Assembly (NCBI GenBank): GCA_963838775.1
Contig: CAWISP010000028.1
Location: forward strand, 248,001-312,000
Length of the DNA: 64,000 nucleotides
From: Chersky-840 sp963838775
Lineage (GTDB): Bacteria > Actinomycetota > Acidimicrobiia > Acidimicrobiales > UBA8190
Direction of reading: 5' to 3'
Part shown: positions 34,789 through 42,251 of the stretch, in pieces
How positions within the stretch are numbered: position 1 is the first letter of the stretch
How the letters are laid out: every line of letters starts with the position of its first letter
Notes under the pieces: generated by a model
The model's database searches: none
What the model was told of the DNA's origin: nothing
What the model saw: the letters and a program-made list of their open reading frames with translations, nothing else
Position numbers and translations under genes: made by a program

Positions 34789-35163
34789 ATGGAGATCGGG
34801 GTCGGCGCCGTCGCCACCCTGGCGGTCGCACTCGTGGTCGCCGCCGTGGTGGTGCGTCCCCGCCGGGTGGTGGTGCGGGGCCGGAGCATGGAACCGACCT
34901 TGGCACCAGGAGACCGCCTCCTCGTGGTCCGCGCCCGTGGGCTACATCCCCTGGACGTCGTGGCGGTGCGTGACCCCGGCGACCCCAAGCGCGTCCTCGT
35001 GAAGCGGGTGGGCGCGGTACTCGAGGACGAGATCGTGGTGCGGGGCGACAATCCCGGGGCCTCCACCGACAGTCGCAGCTTCGGCCCAGTGCCGACCACC
35101 GCCGTCCTCGGCAAGGTGATCCGTTGCTACGCCCCCTCGTGGCGCGCCGGCCCGGTGCGCTGA
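34789..35163 (+). CDS. sodX: SodX-type S26 signal-peptidase-like maturation protease for Ni-SOD
   Basis: This 124-residue protein has one N-terminal membrane helix (VGAVATLAVALVVAAVVV) followed by the S26 motifs. VRGRSMEPTLAPGDRLLV carries the catalytic Ser in GRSMEPT, VLVKRVGAV carries the catalytic Lys, and VRGDNPGASTDSRSFGPVP follows. Small S26 proteins beside sodN remove the SodN leader. Its position, head-to-head with sodN and 114 bp from the chosen sodN start, supports that role. In Streptomyces the two are co-directional, so the divergent layout here is unusual. An in-frame GTG at 34745 is an alternative start. Confidence 0.85.
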   Translation: MEIGVGAVATLAVALVVAAVVVRPRRVVVRGRSMEPTLAPGDRLLVVRARGLHPLDVVAVRDPGDPKRVLVKRVGAVLEDEIVVRGDNPGASTDSRSFGPVPTTAVLGKVIRCYAPSWRAGPVR

Positions 35164-35234
35164 CCCGGTGACGCTGACCCCAGGTAGCCCGGGTGTGCCG
35201 GGCAGAGGAGTGCGGGGATCGCCAAGGAGCGGAG

Positions 35235-35240
35235 TACGCT
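35235..35240 (+). promoter_or_regulatory. -10 box of a leaderless promoter (rsiG)
   Basis: TACGCT, seven bases before ATG 35248. The ATG immediately upstream (35245) would be only four bases away, so 35248 is the better start. Confidence 0.5.
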
Positions 35241-35247
35241 CGCCATG

Positions 35248-35787
35248 ATGGCCTGGCTGGAAACGAAGCTCGAGCAGCTGCTCGCCCCTGACTACCTGGA
35301 CGGGTTGCGCGAGCGCTCGCTCGAGGACGTGCGGGCCATGCGCGCCGAGTGCCAGGAGGCCGAGACGGCCGTGTCGTACCTGCGGCGTATGGCGCAGGGC
35401 CGGTTGGACCTCGTCCATGCCTGTCTCGACCACCACGGCGAGGGCGGAGACGACCTCGACGCACTGGTGGAGCGGTTGCCGTCGATCATCGGCTCGGGTC
35501 CGCCCCGACCCCAGGGATACGGACGGCTGCCTTCCCAGATGTCGCCCGATCTCGACAGGGACGATCTCACCGAGGAGCTCGACGGCGTGCTCGACGCGGA
35601 TCACACCGCCACCCTCACGACCATGAGCGAAACCGAGTTGCGCGCGGTGGGAGAACAGCTCACCGCCATCGAGCAGCGCATCTCCGACCAACGCCGCGCC
35701 CTGCACGAGCGCATCGACGCCCTGCAGGCGGAGATCGTCAGTCGGTACAAGACGGGCGAGGCGTCCGTCGATGGCCTGCTGGCCTGA
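35248..35787 (+). CDS. rsiG: RsiG-like c-di-GMP-responsive anti-sigma factor
   Basis: This 179-residue, all-helical protein has two long coiled coils. The first contains an exact E(X)3S(X)2R(X)3Q(X)3D motif: Glu39, Ser43, Arg46, Gln50, Asp54. The second has Glu142, Ser146, Arg149, His153, Asp157, the same motif with His in place of Gln. In Streptomyces RsiG both copies bind a c-di-GMP dimer, which lets the protein hold the sporulation/flagellar-type sigma factor WhiG inactive. The sigma gene is not in this window. The next gene, 31 bp on, is an XRE-type HTH protein. Length and helix pattern fit the family. Identification rests on the motif, not on a search. Confidence 0.85.
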   Translation: MAWLETKLEQLLAPDYLDGLRERSLEDVRAMRAECQEAETAVSYLRRMAQGRLDLVHACLDHHGEGGDDLDALVERLPSIIGSGPPRPQGYGRLPSQMSPDLDRDDLTEELDGVLDADHTATLTTMSETELRAVGEQLTAIEQRISDQRRALHERIDALQAEIVSRYKTGEASVDGLLA

Positions 35788-35818
35788 CCGGCATCCCGAC
35801 CGTCCGAGGAACGCAGGC

Positions 35819-36343
35819 GTGCCCAAGCAACTCCCGGATCGCTGGGGTGACCTCGGTGCCTTCATCCGGGAACAACGGTCCACGGCGCGGCTCTCGTTGC
35901 GCCGGCTGTCGGAGCTGGCCGGGATCTCCAACCCGTACCTGAGCCAGATCGAGCGCGGGCTGCGCCGACCTTCGGCGGAGATCCTCCAGCAGATCGCCAA
36001 GGCGCTGCGCATCTCGGCCGAGACGCTCTACGTCCAGGCCGGCATCCTCGAGCCCGGGACGGGAGAGACCGACCTGGCGCGCGAGATTCTCGCCGATGCC
36101 TACCTCAACGAGGAGCAGAAGCAGGCGCTCATCCGCATCTACCTGTCCTTCCGCCACGAGAACGAGGGCCGCCACGAGAACGAGGGCCGCCACGAGAACG
36201 AGGGCCGGGCAGGGCACGAGGAACCACCGCAGGCCGAGGCGCCGACGGGGACGGCAGGTCCTCCGGACGCGAAGGGCACCTCGGTGCCGGGGGAGATCGC
36301 CGGGGTGGCGGCGGGCCCGGCCGAGACCCCGGCCGGCGTCTAA
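35819..36343 (+). CDS. XRE-family helix-turn-helix protein with HENEGR repeats
   Basis: This 174-residue protein starts at GTG 35819 after GAGGAA. Residues 10-65 form an XRE/Cro-type domain: LGAFIREQRSTARLSLRRLS, ELAGISNPYLSQIERGLRRP and SAEILQQIAKAL. A short helical segment (LAREILADAYLNEEQKQAL) follows. The tail is low complexity: three HENEGR copies and a Pro/Ala/Gly-rich end. It probably binds DNA as a dimer. It lies between rsiG (31 bp) and mshA (96 bp) on the same strand. Whether it belongs to the rsiG regulatory circuit or to mycothiol control cannot be told from sequence. Confidence 0.85.
   Translation: MPKQLPDRWGDLGAFIREQRSTARLSLRRLSELAGISNPYLSQIERGLRRPSAEILQQIAKALRISAETLYVQAGILEPGTGETDLAREILADAYLNEEQKQALIRIYLSFRHENEGRHENEGRHENEGRAGHEEPPQAEAPTGTAGPPDAKGTSVPGEIAGVAAGPAETPAGV
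36155..36208 (+). repeat. Three 18-bp tandem repeats
   Basis: The unit is CACGAGAACGAGGGCCGC, three perfect copies apart from the last base, each encoding HENEGR in the C-terminal tail of the HTH protein. Confidence 0.9.
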
Positions 36344-36425
36344 CCCCACCGGGCACCGAGCGGCGCGCCCGACCGGCGGCTCCCCGAGACCCGCCGCGCC
36401 CGGACCGGGGCGGTGTATGTCCAGG

Positions 36426-36431
36426 TAGGCT
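36426..36431 (+). promoter_or_regulatory. -10 box of a leaderless promoter (mshA)
   Basis: TAGGCT, eight bases before GTG 36440. AGGTAGG overlaps it and could alternatively act as a Shine-Dalgarno sequence on a longer transcript. Confidence 0.45.
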
Positions 36432-36439
36432 CCTCGCCG

Positions 36440-37705
36440 GTGCGTCGTCTCTCAGTGCTCTCCCTGCACACCTCGCCGCTGGCCCAACCCGGGACCGGTG
36501 ACGGCGGGGGGATGAACGTCTATGTGCGTGAGCTGTCGACCGCCCTGGCCCGCGCCGGCGTGGAGTGCGACGTCTACACGCGTGCCTGGTCCGACGACCT
36601 GCCCGCCACGGTGGCGGTGGAACCCGGTTTGCGTGTCCACCACGTGCCCGCCGGCCCCTTGGGCCCCATGGCCAAAGAAGAGCTCCCCTCCGTCGTCGAC
36701 GAGTTCACCGACAACGTCCTCTCCCTCATGACCTCGGGGGCCGGGGTCGATCCCCTCCTGCACGAGGAGACGGGCTTCGACGCCGTGCACGCCAATTACT
36801 GGTTGTCGGGCATCGCCGGGCACCGCATCAAGCACGAGCTCGATCTTCCCCTGGTGTCGACCTTCCACACCCTGGCCCGGGTCAAGGCGGAGGCGAGCCC
36901 CGAAGAGATGTCGAGCGACGAGCCCCATCGTCGGGCCGAGGTCGAGGCCGCCGTCATGCGCTGCTCGGAGGTCGTGCTGGCCTCGTGCTCGGTAGAGGCG
37001 GAGCAGCTCGCGCAGCTCTACGACAGCGACCCGGCCCGCATCCGTGTCGTCGCTCCCGGGGTCGATCACGCCTTCTTCGGTCCGGGGCACAAGCCGCAGG
37101 CGCGTCGGGCACTGGGTCTGCCTGCGAATGGTCCGCTGTTGTTGTTCGTGGGCCGGATCCAGCCCCTCAAGGGTGCCGATGTCGCCGTGCGCGCGTTGGC
37201 GGCCATGACGGACCACCCCGGAGCGACGCTCCTCATCGTCGGAGGGCCGAGTGGTCCGCGCGGCGAGGACCACCTCGCTTCGCTCCAGAAGCTCGTCGAC
37301 GAGCTGGGGTTGGCCGACCGGGTCCGCTTCGAGGAGCCGCAACCGCACGAGCTGCTATCGACGTACTACCGAGCCGCCGACGTCTCTGTCGTTCCCAGCC
37401 GGTCGGAGTCCTTCGGTCTGGTGGCCCTCGAATCGGCCGCCTGCGGAACGCCGGTCGTCGCCGCCGCGGTCGGAGGGCTCACTACGCTCGTCGAGGACGG
37501 GCGCACCGGCCTGGTCGTGGATCCCTCGACACCCGGGGCCTTCGCGGCGGCGGTCTCCGGGGTCCTGGCCGACCCCCTGCTCGCCGAGCGCCTGGGGACT
37601 GCGGCGGTCGTGCGGGCACGCCGCTATACGTGGGCGCAGGCCGCGTCGTTGCTGCGTGCGACCTACGAGGAGCTCACGGCCGAGCGACTCGTCGATTGCC
37701 GCTGA
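36440..37705 (+). CDS. mshA: D-inositol-3-phosphate glycosyltransferase (mycothiol synthesis)
   Basis: This GT4 family protein of about 421 residues has LSLHTSPLAQPGTGDGGGMN, the diagnostic MshA N-terminal block. VHANYWLSGIAG and STFHTLARVK follow, then VAPGVDHAFF, FVGRIQPLKGADVAVRAL, the donor site RSESFGLVALESAACGTPVV and HxxxGP-type residues. MshA joins UDP-GlcNAc to inositol-3-phosphate, the first step of mycothiol, the main actinobacterial thiol. A GTG 27 bp upstream is a less likely start. The next gene is YbjN-like, the same neighbour as in mycobacteria (mshA then a YbjN-domain gene). The other msh genes are not in this window. Confidence 0.95.
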   Translation: MRRLSVLSLHTSPLAQPGTGDGGGMNVYVRELSTALARAGVECDVYTRAWSDDLPATVAVEPGLRVHHVPAGPLGPMAKEELPSVVDEFTDNVLSLMTSGAGVDPLLHEETGFDAVHANYWLSGIAGHRIKHELDLPLVSTFHTLARVKAEASPEEMSSDEPHRRAEVEAAVMRCSEVVLASCSVEAEQLAQLYDSDPARIRVVAPGVDHAFFGPGHKPQARRALGLPANGPLLLFVGRIQPLKGADVAVRALAAMTDHPGATLLIVGGPSGPRGEDHLASLQKLVDELGLADRVRFEEPQPHELLSTYYRAADVSVVPSRSESFGLVALESAACGTPVVAAAVGGLTTLVEDGRTGLVVDPSTPGAFAAAVSGVLADPLLAERLGTAAVVRARRYTWAQAASLLRATYEELTAERLVDCR

Positions 37706-37731
37706 CGCAGAAGATCCGGCGCCCCGGTCGC

Positions 37732-38208
37732 GTGCCCAGAGCCGACATCGCCACCGCTGAGGAGCGCGACGCCTGCGACACCGTCATCGAGCGGTGGACG
37801 GCGGCCCGCCTCGCCGAGGATGGTGCCGTGGTGGCGGTGGACCGCGAACCCGATGCGGGGCGCTGGTACCTGCGGCTGCGCGGCGACGAGAAGGAGTTCG
37901 TCACGGTGTGGCTCACCGTCCGTCAGCGCACCCTGCACCACGAGGCGCAGGTCATGCCCGCGCCCGAGGTCAACATCGAAGCGACGTTCGAGTACCTGCT
38001 GCGCCGCAACGCCGAGCTGCACCAGATGCGCTTCGCTCTGGGAGCTGAGGACGCGGTGTACCTCGTCGGCGAGATACCGGTGAGCTCGGTCACCGAAGAC
38101 GAACTCGACCGGATCGTCGGGTCGAGCCTCGCGTACGTCGACGATTCCTTCCCCACTGCCATGAGCATCGGGTTCGCGGGCCGATACCGCCGCCGCCGAC
38201 CAGCATGA
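37732..38208 (+). CDS. YbjN-domain protein
   Basis: This 158-residue protein starts at GTG 37732. The fold-defining blocks are RWYLRLRGDEKEFVTVWLTV, TLHHEAQVMPAPE, FEYLLRRNAELHQMRFALG and AVYLVGEIPVSSVTEDELDR. YbjN proteins resemble type III secretion chaperones but occur in bacteria without such systems; in actinobacteria they are of unknown function, perhaps stress-related. Gene order mshA-ybjN-like-(gap)-proC-bldC matches the mycobacterial chromosome in broad outline. It ends about 185 bp before proC. Confidence 0.85.
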   Translation: MPRADIATAEERDACDTVIERWTAARLAEDGAVVAVDREPDAGRWYLRLRGDEKEFVTVWLTVRQRTLHHEAQVMPAPEVNIEATFEYLLRRNAELHQMRFALGAEDAVYLVGEIPVSSVTEDELDRIVGSSLAYVDDSFPTAMSIGFAGRYRRRRPA

Positions 38209-38392
38209 CGCGTCGCGCGCGACACACATCGCGCGCTTGACGCGAAAAATCCTCGTCACGTCTTCTGCGCGCGCCGCGCGCACGGGCTAGGGTGCCAAGG
38301 CGCACGGCCCGAGGGGCTGGTGACGTCGGTCGATCGGGGAAGTGCGACCGGTGTCCAGGGTTCCTCGGGCCGCGCCGCGTCACCATCGTCGG

Positions 38393-38398
38393 TAGCGT
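38393..38398 (+). promoter_or_regulatory. -10 box of a leaderless promoter (proC)
   Basis: TAGCGT, seven bases before ATG 38406. The in-frame GTG at 38397 overlaps this box and is unlikely to be the start. Confidence 0.5.
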
Positions 38399-38405
38399 GA
38401 CGACG

Positions 38406-39194
38406 ATGGAGCCGAAGCTGCTTGTCGTCGGGGGCGGGCGCATGGGCGGCGCGCTGGTGCACGGGCTTCTCGGTGCCGGTTGGAACCCGACCGACATCGT
38501 CGTGGTCGAGCCGTCCACCGATCGTCGGGCCGAGCTTGCCGACACGCTTCCGCTCGTCGAGGTCTTCCCCGAGGTCCGCACCGCGGAGGCCGCGGTCCTC
38601 GCCGTCAAGCCCGCCGTCGGTGAAGAAGCGTGCCGGGCGCTGTCGGCCGTGGGGGTCTCCCGTGTCTTGTCGATCATGGCGGGCGTGCCCCTGGCCCGAC
38701 TCGAATCGTGGCTTCCGCCTTCCACCGCGGTGGTGCGGGCCATGCCCAACTCGCCGGCCACGGTGGGAGCCGGGGTCTCCGCCCTGGCGGGGGGCTCGAG
38801 GGCGACCGACCACGACCTGGCCTGGGCCGAGGAGCTGCTCGGGGCGGTCGGCCACGTCGTCAGGCTCCCCGAGGCGTCGCTCGACGCCGTGACCGGGTTG
38901 TCGGGATCGGGCCCCGCCTATCTGTTCCTCGTGGTCGAAGCCCTCATCGAGGCGGGCATGGCCGTGGGGCTGGCCGAAGAGGTGAGCCGCGCCCTGGTCG
39001 AAGGCACCCTCGTGGGGGCCGCCCGCCTCCTGGTCGAGTCGGGCGAGTCGCCCCAGAGTCTCCGGGAAGCCGTGACCTCCCCCGGGGGGACGACCGAGGC
39101 GGGCCTGCGCGTGCTCGAGGATCGAGGGGTGCGGGTGGCGATCACCGCGGCGGTGGCCGCCGCCACCGAACGCTCCCGCCAGTTGGCCAGGTGA
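38406..39194 (+). CDS. proC: Pyrroline-5-carboxylate reductase
   Basis: This 262-residue protein catalyses the last step of proline synthesis, NAD(P)H reduction of pyrroline-5-carboxylate. It has the nucleotide-binding VVGGGRMGGAL at the N-terminus, AVKPAV, and VRAMPNSPATVGAGVSAL. The C-terminal signature is LSGSGPAYLFLVVEALIEAG, then REAVTSPGGTTEAGL with the substrate-binding SPGGTT. Length is normal. The start is set by the leaderless -10 box. proC followed by bldC is a conserved actinobacterial gene pair. No irregularity is seen. Confidence 0.95.
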   Translation: MEPKLLVVGGGRMGGALVHGLLGAGWNPTDIVVVEPSTDRRAELADTLPLVEVFPEVRTAEAAVLAVKPAVGEEACRALSAVGVSRVLSIMAGVPLARLESWLPPSTAVVRAMPNSPATVGAGVSALAGGSRATDHDLAWAEELLGAVGHVVRLPEASLDAVTGLSGSGPAYLFLVVEALIEAGMAVGLAEEVSRALVEGTLVGAARLLVESGESPQSLREAVTSPGGTTEAGLRVLEDRGVRVAITAAVAAATERSRQLAR

Positions 39195-39338
39195 CCACCC
39201 CTGGTGGGGGCTGCGGCCGGGGTTTTGCCGCCACGGGCCCCGTGTCGGCGACCTGTGCTGGGAACCCGGGCGGGGCTCGGTACCCGGGACCCGCGATCCG
39301 GCCGGTCGGGCTGAGCAGCAGTTTTCTGCCCCGCTCAC

Positions 39339-39368
39339 TTTCCAACATTCACCACATTGGCGTACAGT
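39339..39368 (+). promoter_or_regulatory. Candidate bldC promoter
   Basis: TTTCCA (39339-39344), an 18-bp spacer and TACAGT (39363-39368). The start codon is 19 bp further, after GAGAGGG, so this transcript would have a short leader with a ribosome-binding site, unlike the leaderless genes around it. Confidence 0.45.
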
Positions 39369-39387
39369 CGCCTCAGGCGGGAGAGGG

Positions 39388-39594
39388 GTGATTCCACTGA
39401 GTGCAGATGACGTCACCAGCGCTCGCTACCTGACTGTACGCGAGGTAGCGAGCACGCTGAGAGTGTCGAACATGACGGTGTACCGATTGATCAATGCAGG
39501 AGAGCTCCCTGCGGTACGCGTCGGAAAGTCGTTCCGTCTCCGCGAGGATGACGTGAACCGCTACCTGGCGGACCGGTACACCCAGGCCGGCTGA
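39388..39594 (+). CDS. bldC: BldC-family DNA-binding developmental regulator
   Basis: This 68-residue protein is a single MerR/excisionase-type winged helix without an effector domain: ARYLTVREVASTLRVSNMTV, YRLINAGELPAVRVGKSF and RLREDDVNRYL. BldC proteins bind DNA cooperatively in head-to-tail arrays and, in Streptomyces, control the timing of development. The sequence is close to the family in its whole length. GTG 39388 follows GAGAGGG. Its gene order after proC is the conserved actinobacterial arrangement. In a non-sporulating organism the target genes may differ. Confidence 0.93.
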   Translation: MIPLSADDVTSARYLTVREVASTLRVSNMTVYRLINAGELPAVRVGKSFRLREDDVNRYLADRYTQAG

Positions 39595-39628
39595 CTTCCG
39601 CCGGCCGCCTTGGCGACGAGGGGGGCAG

Positions 39629-40483
39629 GTGGCGGGGCGCGCCGGTGGGTCGGTCTTTCTCCTGACCGACTACGGGCTCGCCGACGAGTTCGCCGGTGTG
39701 GTGCGAGCCTCTGTGGTGCGTCATGCACCCGGCGTTCCGATCATCGACCTGACGCACGGCGTGACGCCGTTCGACGTGAGGGCGGGCGCACTGGCGCTGA
39801 TGCGCGCCGTTGCACACCTTGGACCCGGTGTCGTGATGGCTGTCGTCGATCCGGGCGTGGGGACGCGGCGCCGTGCCGTCGCGGTGTCGGTGACTTCGAC
39901 GACGCAGGGAGAGGGACCGCACCATTTCGTCGGCCCCGACAATGGTCTGCTCCCGTGGGCCGTTGACGTCGTTGGTGGTGCGAACCGTGCGGTGGAGATC
40001 CATCGCAGTCCTGCGTCGGACTGGGCGGGGGCATGGGGCGCCACGACGTTCGATGGACGCGACGTCTTCGCGCCTGCCGCCGCCCGTTTGTGGCAGGGGG
40101 TCTCGATGCAAGAGCTCGGGCCCGAGCTCGATCCGGCCGACCTGGTTCGTCTTCCTGAACCTCGGGTGTCGACGTCGCCGGGCTCGCTCGAGGCCGAGGT
40201 CTTGTGGGTCGACGGCTTCGGCAACGTGCAGCTCGCCGCGCGCCCCGCTGACGCCATCGCGGCAACGCTCGACACCGAGCTCGAGGTGATCGGCGCCGTG
40301 CGCCATCGCGCCCGACGCGTGCGCGCCTTCGCCGACCTCGGACCGGGCGAGCTCGGGTTGATCGTCGACGCCAACGGGTACCTCGCTGTTGTCTGTGACC
40401 GGCAGCCGGCCGCTACCGTGCTCGGCGTGCAACCGGGGGATCTGGTCATGCTGCGCGCCGTCGATGCGGGCGGCGCGTCATGA
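39629..40483 (+). CDS. SAM hydrolase/SAM hydroxide adenosyltransferase (DUF62) family
   Basis: This 284-residue protein has the family blocks LLTDYGLADEFAGVVRASVV, PIIDLTHGVTPFDVRAGALA, VVDPGVGTRRR, FVGPDNGLL and FDGRDVFAPAAARL. The C-terminal beta-barrel domain reads VLWVDGFGNVQL. The enzymes split S-adenosylmethionine to adenosine and methionine, or use halide in relatives. The usual FHGRD reads FDGRD here, replacing a His thought to be part of the Asp-Arg-His catalytic set. GTG 39629 follows GAGGGGGG. The end overlaps the ligase gene (ATGA), so both are co-translated. Confidence 0.88.
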   Translation: MAGRAGGSVFLLTDYGLADEFAGVVRASVVRHAPGVPIIDLTHGVTPFDVRAGALALMRAVAHLGPGVVMAVVDPGVGTRRRAVAVSVTSTTQGEGPHHFVGPDNGLLPWAVDVVGGANRAVEIHRSPASDWAGAWGATTFDGRDVFAPAAARLWQGVSMQELGPELDPADLVRLPEPRVSTSPGSLEAEVLWVDGFGNVQLAARPADAIAATLDTELEVIGAVRHRARRVRAFADLGPGELGLIVDANGYLAVVCDRQPAATVLGVQPGDLVMLRAVDAGGAS

Positions 40484-42078
40484 ACCTCGCCGTACTCGCC
40501 GATCACCATCCGGCCGGGGCCCGCGCCTTGCACACCGAAGGGAGTTGGCACACCTGGGGCGACGTTCGTCGCCGGGCCGGTGCGGTCGCGGCCGCCCTGT
40601 CTGAACTCGGTGTCGACCCGGGGGATCGGGTGGCGATCGTCTGGCCGACGTCGGTGGATTTCGTCGTGGCCTATTTGGGGGTCCTCGCCGCCGGGGCTGT
40701 CGCCGTCCCGCTCAATCCCAACAGCCCTGCCAACGAGCTGCGGCGCGAGCTCGATGTCGTCGAACCGGCGGCGGTCATCGCCCACGGCCCTATCGGCCCG
40801 GTCACCGGCGTCCGCCACGTCGTGCTGCCGGGCACCGTCGGGGCACCGACAGCTGAGTCGACCGCGGAGGTGACGTCCTGGGAGGAGTTCTCGGGTGCGG
40901 CGAGCCGACCATCCCAGCACGGCGAACAGGGTGCGCCCGACGAGCGGGGTGCGCCCGACGAGCGGGGCGCTGACACGGCGACCGACGGGCAGCAGCCGCT
41001 GCGACCGGTGGACCGGCAAGACAGTGATCTCGCCGTGTTGCTGTTCACGTCGGGGACAGCGGGTGAGCCCAAGGCGGCCATGCTCACCCACGGCAACCTG
41101 ACGGCCAACCTGCGTCAGATGCTCGGCATCCCCGAGATTCTGCGCTCCGACGACGTCGGCCTGGTCGCGCTGCCGTTGTTCCACATCTTCGGATTGAACG
41201 TGGCATTGGGGCTTTCTCTGGCCACTGGCGCCGCACTGGTGTTGGACAGCCGTTTCGACGCGGCGCAGTCGTTGCGACAGGTCGAAGAGCTCGGAGTGAC
41301 GACGCTGCTCGGCGTGCCGACCATGTTCGCGGCGTGGGCCGACACCGGTGACGGCGGTCGGGGCGGTGTGTCACCGCTCACCGGCGTGCGCCGGGCCATC
41401 TCGGGTGCGGCCGCGCTCGACACCGATGTCGCCCTTCGCTTCCAACGTCGCTACGGAATCGAGATCTGGCAGGGATACGGGCTCACTGAAGCGGCACCGG
41501 CGGTGTCCACGAGCCTCGGCACCGGCCGCAATCGACCCGGCTCTGTCGGTCGCCCCCTGCCCGGCGTGGAGGTGCAGCTGGTCGACGACGAAGACGAGCC
41601 GGTCCTCGAAGGCGACACCGGAGAGATCTGGGTGCGCGGCGACAACGTGTTCGCGGGCTACTGGGGCGACTCCGCCGCCACCTCCCGTGTGCTTACCGAA
41701 GACGGTTGGCTGCGGACCGGCGACATCGGGGTGATCGGCGAGGACGGTGATCTCTTTGTCGTCGATCGTTCCAAGGATCTCGTCATCGTCTCGGGCTTCA
41801 ACGTGTTCCCGGCCGAGGTCGAGCGGGTGGTTGCGTCGATTCCCGGCGTGGCCGAGGTGGCGGTGATCGGACGGCCCGATCCCACCACGGGCGAGACCGT
41901 CGAAGCCGTCATCGTGGCGGGCCCGGGCGCGATGGTGACCGAGGAGATCGTGCGCCGGCACTGTGCCGCCAATCTGGCGCGCTACAAGTGTCCGACGACG
42001 GTCAGGTTCGTCACCGAGCTTCCCCGTGGCCTCGTGGGCAAAGCGTTGCGCAGGGCATTGCGGGACCAACCCGCCTGA
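40480..42078 (+). CDS. AMP-forming acyl-CoA ligase (long-chain type)
   Basis: This 532-residue ANL-superfamily protein has the P-loop-like LLFTSGTAGEPKAAMLTHGN, then LPLFHIFGLNVALGL, GYGLTEAAP, DGWLRTGDIGVI, VDRSKDLVIVSGFNVFPAEV and the C-terminal Lys region PRGLVGKALRR. It activates a carboxylic acid, probably a fatty acid, as the acyl-AMP and then the CoA thioester. A low-complexity insert at about residues 145-175 contains two perfect GAPDER copies (18 bp each). It overlaps the SAM hydrolase gene by four bases. Chain-length specificity cannot be read. Confidence 0.9.
   Translation: MNLAVLADHHPAGARALHTEGSWHTWGDVRRRAGAVAAALSELGVDPGDRVAIVWPTSVDFVVAYLGVLAAGAVAVPLNPNSPANELRRELDVVEPAAVIAHGPIGPVTGVRHVVLPGTVGAPTAESTAEVTSWEEFSGAASRPSQHGEQGAPDERGAPDERGADTATDGQQPLRPVDRQDSDLAVLLFTSGTAGEPKAAMLTHGNLTANLRQMLGIPEILRSDDVGLVALPLFHIFGLNVALGLSLATGAALVLDSRFDAAQSLRQVEELGVTTLLGVPTMFAAWADTGDGGRGGVSPLTGVRRAISGAAALDTDVALRFQRRYGIEIWQGYGLTEAAPAVSTSLGTGRNRPGSVGRPLPGVEVQLVDDEDEPVLEGDTGEIWVRGDNVFAGYWGDSAATSRVLTEDGWLRTGDIGVIGEDGDLFVVDRSKDLVIVSGFNVFPAEVERVVASIPGVAEVAVIGRPDPTTGETVEAVIVAGPGAMVTEEIVRRHCAANLARYKCPTTVRFVTELPRGLVGKALRRALRDQPA
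40930..40965 (+). repeat. Two perfect 18-bp tandem repeats in the ligase gene
   Basis: GGTGCGCCCGACGAGCGG twice, encoding GAPDER-GAPDER in a non-conserved loop. Confidence 0.9.
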
Positions 42079-42238
42079 GCACCGGGCGTCGCGTCGACCG
42101 CAACGTGATCCGACAGCGGCGGGTTGCCCACCGCGACCCGGACCGCTCCTCGTCACCCGAGCGGATGGAGCCGTTCAGGACTACGGCGTGATCGATTTGC
42201 GCCCCACGTCGACTTGGTGTCCGGCACCCCTGCCTCGG

Positions 42239-42244
42239 TACGAT
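42239..42244 (+). promoter_or_regulatory. -10 box of a leaderless promoter (rex)
   Basis: TACGAT, seven bases before ATG 42252. TTGGTG about 19 bp upstream may be the -35. I see no clear Rex operator (TTGTGA-type half-sites) here. Confidence 0.5.
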
Positions 42245-42251
42245 CCGGCCG

